Part shown: in pieces, positions 54,912 through 63,230 of the stretch
Numbering within the stretch: the first letter of the stretch is position 1
Layout: every line of letters begins with the position of its first letter
Origin: Goodfellowiella coeruleoviolacea
GTDB lineage: Bacteria > Actinomycetota > Actinomycetes > Mycobacteriales > Pseudonocardiaceae
Assembly (NCBI RefSeq): GCF_024171785.1
Contig: NZ_JAMTCK010000016.1
Span: forward strand, 1 to 64,000
Direction: 5' to 3'
Length of the DNA stretch: 64,000 nt
Program-made: the position numbers and the translations under genes
Notes under the pieces: generated by a model
What the model was told of the DNA's origin: nothing
Database searches by the model: none
What the model saw: only the letters and a program-made list of their open reading frames with translations

Positions 54912-56105
54912 TCAGGCCATCTCCACCTGGTTGCGGCCGTAGTTCTTGGCGGCGAGCATGGCCGCGTCGGCCGCGACCAGCAGGCTGTCCAGGTCGTAGC
55001 CGAACCGCTCCGAGGTGGCCACGCCGATGCTCACGGTGAGCCCGGACAGCAGGTGGGGCCGGGCCTCGGTGTCCACCGTGGGCACCCGCAGCGCGGTCAC
55101 GGCGAGCCTGATCCGCTGGGCGACGGCCTCGGCCTGGTAGGGCTCGGTCTCGGGCAGCAGCACCACGAACTCCTCGCCGCCGAACCGGCCGACCAGGTCG
55201 GCGCCGCGCACGATCCGGCGCATCAGCATGGCGACACCGGCCAGTGCGGCGTCGCCGGCCAGGTGGCCGACCCGGTCGTTGACCCGTTTGAAGTGGTCGA
55301 GGTCGATCAGCAGCAGCGCGACCGGCCGGCGCCGGCCCTGCGTCCTGGCCAGCTCGTAGCGGGCGCGCGCCTCCCAGTGCCTGGCGTTGGCCAGCCCGGT
55401 CTTGGCGTCCCGCTGCGCCGAGCGCCGCCACTGCGGCAGCTGCGCGGCCCGTTCCAGCAGGATCATGGGTGGGCCGGCGATCAGCGCCTGCCAGGCGTGG
55501 CCCAGGGTGACGCAGCCCATCAGCCCGCCGGTGCAGGCGGCGACCACGCCGAGCATGATGTCGACCCGCTCGCCGATGACCTCGTCCCACCGGGTGCTCG
55601 GCTGGCGCAGCCACAGCCCGACGGTGACCAGCACGGCCCGGCAGACCAGGAAGACGGCCGCGCCGGAGACCATGTCGCACGGGTCGAGCACCGGCGCCGA
55701 CCAGCCCACCACCGCCCGGCTGATGAAGGCGGCCAGCGCGGTCGCGGACAGGGTGAACACCCAGCGGTGCGGTTCGGGCCGGCCGCCGAGCACGCCGTGC
55801 AGTGCCGGGCCGAACAGCAGCAGCACCAGCAGGTTGACCGGGAGCGCGACAATGCCCGCGCACAGGTAGCAGACGTGCACCGGCCACGGGTTGCGCTGGG
55901 GTTCACCGCGCTGGTTGGTCAGCGCGGTCATGATGACCACCACGATGGCGGTGCCGCCGATCGCGGCGAACCGGTGGACCTGGAACACCGGTGGTTCCGG
56001 TGTCGACACCAGGACGTAGCCCACCACGCCCAGCGCGGCGGCGTCGATGGCGAGCCAGTACAGCAGCGCCGATCGACGCAGGGTCCACATGGGCCAGTCG
56101 CGCAC
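54912..56105 (-). CDS. Membrane-anchored diguanylate cyclase
   Basis: 397 residues from GTG 56105 (GGGGAGG upstream). About six membrane helices are followed by a GGDEF domain with RDAKTGLANARHWEARARYEL, LLIDLDHFKRVNDRVGHLAGDAAL and RFGGEEFVVLLPETE, the intact active loop. It should make c-di-GMP, which in filamentous actinomycetes holds back development via BldD (established). Converges with the transporter gene; divergent from macS by 173 bases. Confidence 0.9.
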   Translation of the reverse strand: MRDWPMWTLRRSALLYWLAIDAAALGVVGYVLVSTPEPPVFQVHRFAAIGGTAIVVVIMTALTNQRGEPQRNPWPVHVCYLCAGIVALPVNLLVLLLFGPALHGVLGGRPEPHRWVFTLSATALAAFISRAVVGWSAPVLDPCDMVSGAAVFLVCRAVLVTVGLWLRQPSTRWDEVIGERVDIMLGVVAACTGGLMGCVTLGHAWQALIAGPPMILLERAAQLPQWRRSAQRDAKTGLANARHWEARARYELARTQGRRRPVALLLIDLDHFKRVNDRVGHLAGDAALAGVAMLMRRIVRGADLVGRFGGEEFVVLLPETEPYQAEAVAQRIRLAVTALRVPTVDTEARPHLLSGLTVSIGVATSERFGYDLDSLLVAADAAMLAAKNYGRNQVEMA

Positions 56106-56278
56106 ACCGCCCTCCCCGTGCGGGAGTGCCGAATCTCGGTGACGCACATGGTCGTCCCCCGGATCTGGTCACCGAACGTCGGTGAGCCTTGCACAGATCG
56201 TCGTCGGGCAGAAGACCGCCACCTGGGGGTTAGCCAGGCCACTCGAACACGGCAGGATGATCCCGAAGGGAGCGCAAC

Positions 56279-57436
56279 GTGCAGCAACGCTTCACCGTTC
56301 CGGGGAACGACCGGGTCCAGGATCCCACGACTCCGTTGTGGCGGGGGACTGGCGTACTACGCATAGTGACTTTCCTGTTCGCGGTTGGCGTCACCTGGGT
56401 GAATCACACCGGGTACACCCGTCCGTGGCTGGCCTGGGTGACCGTCACCGCGATGGGTGGTTGGACGGCCTTCACGGTGTGGGCGTACAGCCAGGGGTTC
56501 GGCCGGCGCCCGTGGGTGGTGGTCGCCGACGTGGTGGTGACCTGCGCGCTGATGGGACTGTCACCGCTGATCCTGTCGGACACCCAGTACGCCTGGCGCA
56601 CCCCGCTGATCACCACGATCTGGGCGGCTGAACCGCCGGTGGCGGCCGGCACGCTGGCCGGGCGCTACGCCGGCATGGTCGCCGGCGGCGTGGTCGCGCT
56701 GTGCACCTACCTGAGCCTGGGGCGGCTGGACGTGGACGTGCTGCGGGACGCGGCCCTGCTGATGGGCGCCGGGTTCGTGGTCGGGCTGGCCGCGCAGGTC
56801 GCCAGGCAGTCGGCCGAGCAGTTGGCGCGGGCGCTGCGCACCGAGGCGGCCACGGCCGAGCGGGAGCGGCTGGCCAGGTCGATCCACGACGGGGTGCTCC
56901 AGGTGCTGGCCAGGGTGCAGCGCCGGGGCGCCGAGCTGGGCGGCGAGGCCGCCGAACTGGCCGCGCTGGCCGGCGAGCAGGAGATGGCGTTGCGCGCGCT
57001 GGTCTCGGCCGCCCCTGCCGAGTCCACAGTAGACGGTGAGGTGGACCTGCGGCCGGAGTTGCAGTTGCTGGCCACGCACCGGGTGCAGGTGGCGGCGCCG
57101 GCCACCCGGGTGATGGTGGCGGCCAGGACCGCGACCGAGCTGACCGCGATCGCCAGAGAAGCACTGTCCAATGTGGACAAGCATGCGGGGCCGGACGCGC
57201 GCGCCTGGGTGCTGTTGGAGGATCTGGGCGACGAGGTGGTGCTCAGCATCCGGGACGACGGCCCGGGAATCCCGTCGGGCAGGTTGGCTGTGGCCGAGGC
57301 CGAGGGCCGGATGGGTGTGGCCAAGTCCATGCGCGGCCGGGTCGTCGCCCTGGGGGGTCGGCTCGACCTGCAGACCGGGCCCGGCGAGGGCACCGAGTGG
57401 GAGGTGCGGGTTCCCCGCGCGCCCAGCCGCGACTGA
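56279..57436 (+). CDS. macS: MacS-type sensor histidine kinase
   Basis: 385 residues with an N-terminal DUF5931-like membrane domain of about five helices, followed by HisKA_3 with ERERLARSIHDGVLQVLARVQ (phospho-histidine) and HATPase with AREALSNVDKHAG and DDGPGIP. This pattern matches MacS of the actinobacterial MacRS system, which affects membrane and cell-wall-related genes and morphological differentiation in Streptomyces (from memory). Followed by macR after 11 bases. Confidence 0.85.
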   Translation: MQQRFTVPGNDRVQDPTTPLWRGTGVLRIVTFLFAVGVTWVNHTGYTRPWLAWVTVTAMGGWTAFTVWAYSQGFGRRPWVVVADVVVTCALMGLSPLILSDTQYAWRTPLITTIWAAEPPVAAGTLAGRYAGMVAGGVVALCTYLSLGRLDVDVLRDAALLMGAGFVVGLAAQVARQSAEQLARALRTEAATAERERLARSIHDGVLQVLARVQRRGAELGGEAAELAALAGEQEMALRALVSAAPAESTVDGEVDLRPELQLLATHRVQVAAPATRVMVAARTATELTAIAREALSNVDKHAGPDARAWVLLEDLGDEVVLSIRDDGPGIPSGRLAVAEAEGRMGVAKSMRGRVVALGGRLDLQTGPGEGTEWEVRVPRAPSRD

Positions 57437-57447
57437 GGAGGGGACCC

Positions 57448-58131
57448 GTGAGTGAGGGGGATTGGTCCGTGAACGATCAGCAGGTGTCGGTGATGGTGGT
57501 CGACGACCACCCGATGTGGCGCGACGGCGTGGCCAGGGATCTGACCGAGCGCGGTTTTGACGTGCGGGCGACCGCGGCGGACGCCGAGTCGGCCGTGCGC
57601 ATCGCCAGGGCGGTCCGGCCGGACGTGGTCCTGATGGACCTCAACCTGGGCGAGTCCACCGGGGTGGACGCGACCCTGCGGATCACCGGGGAGCTGCCCA
57701 ACACCCGGGTGCTGGTGCTGTCGGCCAGCGGTGAGCACGGGGACGTGCTGGAGGCGGTCAAGGCCGGCGCGTCGGGCTACCTGGTGAAGTCCGCCTCGGT
57801 CGCGGAACTGGTCGAGGCGGTCATCCGCACCGCCGCCGGTGACGCGGTGTTCACGCCGGGACTGGCCGGCCTGGTGCTCGGCGAGTACCGGCGGATGGCG
57901 GCCACCCCGGACGACGACCAGCTGCCCAGGCTCACCGAGCGGGAGACCGAGGTGCTGCGGCTGGTGGCCAAGGGGCTGACGGCCAGGCAGATCGCGTCGC
58001 GACTGGTGATCTCCCACCGCACGGTGGAGAACCACGTGCAGTCCACGCTGCGCAAACTGCAACTGCACAACCGGGTGGAGCTGGCCAGGTACGCCATCGA
58101 GCACGGTCTGGACCGCGACCCGGACGCCTGA
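57448..58131 (+). CDS. macR: MacR-type NarL-family response regulator
   Basis: 227 residues from GTG 57448 (GAGGAGGGG upstream). Receiver with VVDDHPMWRDGV, phospho-aspartate in VVLMDLNLGEST, lysine in YLVKSAS, and a LuxR-type HTH: LTERETEVLRLVAKGLTARQIASRLVISHRTVENHVQSTLRKL. Partner of the kinase at 56279. Its targets here are unknown; membrane-protein genes are plausible by analogy. Confidence 0.9.
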   Translation: MSEGDWSVNDQQVSVMVVDDHPMWRDGVARDLTERGFDVRATAADAESAVRIARAVRPDVVLMDLNLGESTGVDATLRITGELPNTRVLVLSASGEHGDVLEAVKAGASGYLVKSASVAELVEAVIRTAAGDAVFTPGLAGLVLGEYRRMAATPDDDQLPRLTERETEVLRLVAKGLTARQIASRLVISHRTVENHVQSTLRKLQLHNRVELARYAIEHGLDRDPDA

Positions 58132-58171
58132 GCCGGCGCCGCGTCGCCCGACGCGGGCCGAGCACGCCACC

Positions 58172-58204
58172 GGGGCTGGCCGGCAACCCTGCCCGGCCAG
58201 CCCC
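58172..58204 (+). terminator. 12-bp stem terminator after macR
   Basis: GGGGCTGGCCGG and CCGGCCAGCCCC pair perfectly around a 9-base loop, 40 bases beyond the macR stop. It lies between converging genes. Confidence 0.7.
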
Positions 58205-58254
58205 GCAGCACCCCGTGAACCCCTGTGGAACCAGATCCCCAGATCTGTCTGTGC

Positions 58255-58770
58255 TCAGCCCGCCGTCCGGCGCTGCCGGAGGTGGGCGTTGCTCGCCGGC
58301 AGCCACTGCAGGACCGTGGTCACCAGCAGCGCCAACGCGGCGACGGCGGCGATGCCCTGCAGCACCCCGGGTGTCAGGTCGGCCAGGTCGCGCAGGGCCA
58401 GGCCCAGGCCGACCAGCAGGAACAGCGGCAGGACGAACCGGACCCAGCCCCTGCCGGCGAGCAGGCCGAGGCCGACCAGCAGGGCCGCGATGCCCACGAC
58501 GATCCAGACGACGCTGGTGAACTGGAGGACGCCGTAACCGGCCGCGGCCGCGATGTCGGCCAGTTCCTCGCCGGAGAACAGGTCGCTGCCGGCCAGCTCA
58601 CCGACCTCCTGGTCCAGGTAGTCCGTCGCCAGCGAGCGCACCATGTCCCGGCCCGCGGTGAACGTGACCACGGCGTAGGCCACGGCGAGCACGGCCACGA
58701 GCACCGCTGACCACGCCGCCGCCGACAGCACACCCGGCCGAGGGCGCGCGGCGGTGTCGATCGAACTCAC
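58255..58770 (-). CDS. Four-helix membrane protein of unknown function
   Basis: 171 residues from GTG 58770 with GAGGAG upstream. Four predicted membrane helices with a polar loop between the first two (DMVRSLATDYLDQEVGELAG). The pattern is common in actinobacterial small membrane proteins; no motif gives a function. Converges with macR. Confidence 0.75.
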   Translation of the reverse strand: MSSIDTAARPRPGVLSAAAWSAVLVAVLAVAYAVVTFTAGRDMVRSLATDYLDQEVGELAGSDLFSGEELADIAAAAGYGVLQFTSVVWIVVGIAALLVGLGLLAGRGWVRFVLPLFLLVGLGLALRDLADLTPGVLQGIAAVAALALLVTTVLQWLPASNAHLRQRRTAG

Positions 58771-58996
58771 TTCTTTGCCAACTCCTCGTTCAGAAGAAAC
58801 GCGTGACCGACAATTGCGGCCAAGTCACTCTCTGTCGGCCACTTGGGCGCGGCAGAGTCTGCTACACCTCGACGAGACATGTCGAGTCTTTCTGCAACAA
58901 TGCCCGGAGATAATTTCAGGACAAACTGTTATCAGGTTCAGTCCAACTGAACCGGAGATTATTCGGGCAGGTCAGAGGCTTAAGGAGGATCACATA

Positions 58997-60049
58997 GTGT
59001 CCACCGACAATGACGCGGAGCCACTGTCCGGGAACGCGCGAAGTCGCGTGGTGCAGAGTCCGGCGGCCCTGCTGGACACCACTATGGACCAACTCCGCAC
59101 ACTAATCGTTGTGCACGAAGCCGGCACAGCATTGGGTGCGGCCCGGTTACTCGGCCGGGAACAGTCCAGCGTGCAAAAACAACTTGACACCCTGAACCGG
59201 AACTTCCGCGCGCTGTGCGGCGAGCCGCTGGTGCTCAAGCAGGGGCGGGGCAAGGACGTGCTGTTCACCGGCACCGGGCTGGCACTGGTCGAGCTGGCCC
59301 GCGACACCCTGGGTGACTGGCTGGACGGCATCCACGAGTGCCGCCGCCGGCTCGGCGCGACCCTGACCGTGGGCACCACCCGGTTCACCCTGGGCTACCT
59401 GACCGACGCCGCGGAGTACGTGGCCGGGGAGTTCGAGCGGCGCGGCATCGAACTCAAGGTGGTGCACGTGCGGACCAGGGACCTGTTCGGCAAGCTGCGC
59501 GCCAAGGAGGTGGACCTGGTCTGCGGCAGTGTGGTGGCCCAGTCGGACCGCTCCGAGCTGGGCGACATCGAGGTGATGGAGTGGCGGCGCAGCGGCCTGA
59601 CCGTGCTGACCAACCTGTCGCCTCGGCGGCTGCCCGGCCCGACCGTGGGCACGCGCGAGCTGCCGTCGCTGCCGCTGGTGGTGCCGGCCAGCGGGCTGAT
59701 CGACCGGTTCCTGCGCGGCTGGTTCGGGCCGGAGTACCGGGACAAGCTGGACATCGCCGCGGAGATCGACGCCGTGCACTACGGGCTGGAGCTGCTGCGT
59801 TCCGGCCTGCTGCGCGGCTGCATGCTGGTGACCAGGGGGGTTGGCGAGGCCGCTGGCGACGGCCGGCTGCCCGGTGCCCAGGGGCTGCGGTCGCTGGAGC
59901 TGGTCAACGACGGCGAGCCCCGACTGGAGGTGCTGGTCGGGGCGTTCACCCGACGTGGGGAACGCGCGTCGTTCGCGCCCAACCACCCACTCAACCTGCT
60001 GTGGAACGCCCTTGTCGAGGACGGCGCCCGCCGGAGAAAACTCGGCTGA
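58997..60049 (+). CDS. LysR-like transcriptional regulator
   Basis: 350 residues from GTG 58997 with GGAGG 8 bases upstream. About 35 residues precede the HTH (MDQLRTLIVVHEAGTALGAARLLGREQSSVQKQLDTLNR), so the lead is longer than usual. A LysR substrate-binding domain follows (LTVGTTRFTLGYL, LRAKEVDLVCGSVV). The 226-bp upstream space is AT-richer than average. The gene type is frequent in Pseudonocardiaceae and Streptomyces; ligand and targets are unknown. Confidence 0.82.
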   Translation: MSTDNDAEPLSGNARSRVVQSPAALLDTTMDQLRTLIVVHEAGTALGAARLLGREQSSVQKQLDTLNRNFRALCGEPLVLKQGRGKDVLFTGTGLALVELARDTLGDWLDGIHECRRRLGATLTVGTTRFTLGYLTDAAEYVAGEFERRGIELKVVHVRTRDLFGKLRAKEVDLVCGSVVAQSDRSELGDIEVMEWRRSGLTVLTNLSPRRLPGPTVGTRELPSLPLVVPASGLIDRFLRGWFGPEYRDKLDIAAEIDAVHYGLELLRSGLLRGCMLVTRGVGEAAGDGRLPGAQGLRSLELVNDGEPRLEVLVGAFTRRGERASFAPNHPLNLLWNALVEDGARRRKLG

Positions 60050-60607
60050 CACGTCCGGCCTGCCCGGCCGATCGATCGATCGATTCGATTTCCCCGCGGT
60101 GCCGCCGACACCGGCGATGTGCGGGGTGACGTGCGGGTCTGTGCTTTCGTTCCCGCCGATTCCCGTCCCCCACCCTCCCATCGGGGGGCGTCCCCTGGAC
60201 CATCCTATCCGTGGTCACCCCCGGAATCGCCCCGTCGGCGCAATCTGTGGACAACTGGGGTGCCTGTGGATAACTGGGGTGACCGGCGCGCGGAAAATAC
60301 GACGATCGAGTGACGTGACAACGCGCTGCTGAATGCTGGGGTGGCCGGCCGCGGCGCTCATGGCGCCATCCACCGACCCCACACCGTTCCGGCCGGAGAC
60401 GCCGCGCTCCCCAGGAACGCCGTTCCGGCCAGCAACCGGGGACCAGTCCCTTCGCCCTGCCGCTGGTGGTTCCCCCACTGCCGCTGGTGCGCCGCGCCCG
60501 GGCCGGCGGGCTGCCCACCCGGGCCGACAACCGGCTCGCCCGAACGCCACTGGTGCACGTTGACAAAACGCGCCCGTGGGCAACGCGGGCTGCCCTACCG
60601 TGGACGC
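60050..60607. other. Intergenic space holding repeat-element copy C
   Basis: About 560 bases without a supported gene. A simple (ATCG) run lies at 60069-60084. The three-copy element lies inverted at 60155-60274, pointing towards the end of the LysR-like gene. Confidence 0.5.
60155..60274 (-). repeat. Dispersed intergenic element, copy C (inverted)
   Basis: On the minus strand GTTATCCACAG (60274-60264) and GTTGTCCACAG (60255-60245) are 8 bases apart; 35 bases later GATAGGAT (60209-60202) leads into GGTCCAGGGGACGCCCCCCG and GAGGGTGGGGGACGGGAAT. A transcript from TAGGAT would run antisense into the 3' end of the LysR-like gene. Confidence 0.6.
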
Positions 60608-61309
60608 GTGTCTGAAGAGGCGGCACCGCCCAGCTCGGTCGATCCCAAGCAACTCCGGGTCTCAGTCGCGGAGCGGGAACACGTTGTCCGGGTGTTGCGC
60701 AAGGCCACCAACCAGGGCCTGCTGTCACCGGACGAGTTCGACACCCGGGCGGACCGGGCGCGGCACGCCCGCACCCGGGCCGAACTCAACGGCGTGCTCA
60801 TCGACCTTCCCGGGCTGGTCAACCGGGGCATCGGGGCAGGGCTCGACGCCACGCCCGGCCAGCAGCACGCCCAGCCCCTGGCCGGCGACCCGCCCCCACC
60901 CGGCAACGACCGGGCCGAGCTGACCGCCAGCCTGTCCTCGGTCGTGCGCTCCGGCCGGTGGTCGGTGCCGCGCGAGCTGATGGTCTACAGCCGGCTGGGC
61001 CGGGTCGTCCTGGATCTCACCCAGGCGGAGATCCGCCACCCGGTGGTGTCGGTCGAACTGGACGTGGCCGTCGGCAGGGTGCAGCTGTGCGTCCCGGTCG
61101 GCGCCACCGTGGACGTCGACGGCCTGGACCTGGTCATGGGCGGGGTGCGGCACCGGGGCGAGCACCCCGCTGCCGCGACCGGCGTGCCCCACGTCGTGCT
61201 GATCGGTTCGGTCCGGCTCGGCTCGGTCGTCATCCGCTGGCCGCGCTCCCGGCGTTCGCGCGCTCCGCTGCTGGGCAACCGCGACCGGCGAGGAGATCAG
61301 CCCCGCTGA
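60608..61309 (+). CDS. DUF1707-domain protein
   Basis: 233 residues from GTG 60608. DPKQLRVSVAEREHVVRVLRKATNQGLLSPDEFDTRADRARHARTRAEL is the DUF1707 helix pair with its conserved LxxxEFDxR pattern. The C-terminal half is a beta-rich, LiaF-like domain (VSVELDVAVGRVQLCVPVGATV, VVLIGSVRLGSVVIRWP). No membrane segment. Some family members bind DNA or respond to cell-wall stress. TACCGT ends 6 bases before the start (leaderless). Confidence 0.85.
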   Translation: MSEEAAPPSSVDPKQLRVSVAEREHVVRVLRKATNQGLLSPDEFDTRADRARHARTRAELNGVLIDLPGLVNRGIGAGLDATPGQQHAQPLAGDPPPPGNDRAELTASLSSVVRSGRWSVPRELMVYSRLGRVVLDLTQAEIRHPVVSVELDVAVGRVQLCVPVGATVDVDGLDLVMGGVRHRGEHPAAATGVPHVVLIGSVRLGSVVIRWPRSRRSRAPLLGNRDRRGDQPR

Positions 61310-61328
61310 GGGCCGCGCACTCCGGGCG

Positions 61329-61400
61329 GCCCCCAGGGCGGCCCAGTCCAGGATGGTCCAGGCCAGGGCGGCCCAGTCCAGGACGGCTCAGGCCAGGACG
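61329..61400. repeat. 30-bp tandem repeat at the 3' end of ptsI
   Basis: CAGGGCGGCCCAGTCCAGGA plus about 10 bases is repeated 2.4 times between the DUF1707 and ptsI stops, the last partial unit running into the ptsI stop codon region. Confidence 0.6.
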
Positions 61401-63028
61401 GCGCGCGCCGCGGTCCTGGCACCGGCCGGGTCCGCGGCGGCGAGCGCGGCCTGGGCGGCCTGGACGCACTGGTCCCGGGTGACCGAGGCGAGTTTGGCGC
61501 CCACACCGGTCAACGCGGCGGTGTTCATCGACAGGCTGGACACGCCGAGACCGACCAGCACGGCGGCCAGCACCGGGTCGGCGGCGGCCTCACCGCACAC
61601 GCCGGCCGGTTTGCCCGCCGCCCCGGCCGCCTCGCCGACCAGGGCGACCAGCCGCAGCAGCGCGGGCTGCCAGGGGTCGTTGAGCGCCGCCACCGCACCC
61701 ACCTGGCGGTCGGCCGCGAACACGTACTGCGCCAGGTCGTTGGTGCCCAGGCTGACGAAGTCCACCTCGGCGAAGATCTCGTGCGCGGTCAACGCGGCGG
61801 CCGGGATCTCGATCATCACCCCGGCCCGCTCGATGCCGGCGGTCCGCGCCCGCCCCACGAACCAGGCCGCCTCCTCGGCGGTGGCCACCATCGGCGCCAT
61901 CACCGACACCTGCGCGCCGGTCTGCTCGGCCGCCCCGGCGATCGCGCTCAACTGCCGGTCAAGCACGTCCACCCGGTCCATGGCCACCCGCAGCCCGCGC
62001 ACGCCCAGCGCCGGGTTGGGTTCCGGCTCCTGGTTGAGGAAGCCCAGCGGCTTGTCCGCGCCCGCGTCCAGGGTGCGGACCACGACCGGCTTGCCGGAGA
62101 ACGGCGCGAGCACCGCGGCGTAGGCGGCCTGCTGCGCGGCCACGTCGGGTTCCTCGGTCGCCGACAGGTAGCAGAACTCGGTGCGGAACAGGCCGACGCC
62201 CTCCGCGCCCGCGGCGCTGGCGGCGGTGGCGTCCTCGGCGGCGCCCACGTTGGCCAGCACCTTGACCCGGTGCCCGTCGCGGGTGCTGCCGACGCCGTTC
62301 CACTCCTGGCTGGCACGGGTCTCGGCGGCGCGCACCTCGACGTCGGCGCCGGCGGTCTCGACCACGCCGGTGTCCCCGTCCACCACCAGGCCGGCCGGGT
62401 CGGTCGCGAGCACGCCCCGGCACGCCACCACCGCGGGAATGCCCAGGGACCGGGCCAGGATCGCGGTGTGGCTGGTCGGGCCGCCCTCCTCGGTGACCAG
62501 GGCGAGCACCTTGGCCGGGTCCAGCCCGGCGGTGTCGGCCGGGGCCAGGTCCCTGGCCAGCAGCACGCTCGGCCGGGTCAGCTCGGGCACCCCGGGGGGT
62601 TCGGCGCCGAGCAGCGCGGCCACCACGCGGTCGCGGACGTCGAGCACGTCCCTGGCCCGCTCGGCCAGGTACCCGCCGGCCGCGCGCAGTGCGTCGGCGA
62701 AGCCGAGCGCGGCCTGGTGCACGGCGCGCGCCGCGGGCAGCGAGCTGTTGACGACCAGCTGTTCGGCCTGGCCGATCAGGGCGGGGTCGGCGGCCATGGC
62801 GGCGGTGGTCTCCAGCACCGCACTGGCCTCACCGGACACGGCCTTGGCACGGTCCAGCAGCTCAGCGGCCACGGCTTCGGCCGCGGGGCGGATGCGCGCC
62901 GCTTCGGCCGCCGGGTCGGCCGGCGCCGGGGTGGCCGCTGGTTCGGGCAGTGGCTCGGCGACTCGAACCACGGGGCCGGCGGCGTGGCCGGGGCTCACGC
63001 CGACGCCGGTGAGACGCGTGCTCAACAT
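61388..63028 (-). CDS. ptsI: PTS enzyme I (phosphoenolpyruvate-protein phosphotransferase)
   Basis: 546 residues. Phospho-acceptor H187 lies in EGGPTSHTAILARSLGIPAVV; the PEP-binding barrel has GLFRTEFCYL, DAGADKPLGF, SLGTNDLAQYVFAADR and the catalytic cysteine in GVCGEAAADP. Enzyme I takes phosphate from PEP and passes it to HPr for sugar uptake. No ptsH is adjacent. TATGGT ends 7 bases before the ATG (leaderless). Convergent with the DUF1707 gene across a tandem repeat. Confidence 0.95.
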   Translation of the reverse strand: MLSTRLTGVGVSPGHAAGPVVRVAEPLPEPAATPAPADPAAEAARIRPAAEAVAAELLDRAKAVSGEASAVLETTAAMAADPALIGQAEQLVVNSSLPAARAVHQAALGFADALRAAGGYLAERARDVLDVRDRVVAALLGAEPPGVPELTRPSVLLARDLAPADTAGLDPAKVLALVTEEGGPTSHTAILARSLGIPAVVACRGVLATDPAGLVVDGDTGVVETAGADVEVRAAETRASQEWNGVGSTRDGHRVKVLANVGAAEDATAASAAGAEGVGLFRTEFCYLSATEEPDVAAQQAAYAAVLAPFSGKPVVVRTLDAGADKPLGFLNQEPEPNPALGVRGLRVAMDRVDVLDRQLSAIAGAAEQTGAQVSVMAPMVATAEEAAWFVGRARTAGIERAGVMIEIPAAALTAHEIFAEVDFVSLGTNDLAQYVFAADRQVGAVAALNDPWQPALLRLVALVGEAAGAAGKPAGVCGEAAADPVLAAVLVGLGVSSLSMNTAALTGVGAKLASVTRDQCVQAAQAALAAADPAGARTAARAVLA

Positions 63029-63230
63029 GGTCTAGACCATACCTCTCCTGCGGGCGCCTACCCCCATGGTAGGTACCTCGGCGCGGGAGTCCACGCGGCA
63101 CAGGACCGAGCCGCTGGCGAATCCGGGAAACCACCGGGGGAATACCGGTAAATTCGAGGACACCCCCAGCGCGCGAACCCGGCGCGAGCGGTCCAGACAG
63201 AACGGGTAGCCCGTGGCCAGAGGAGTTCTC

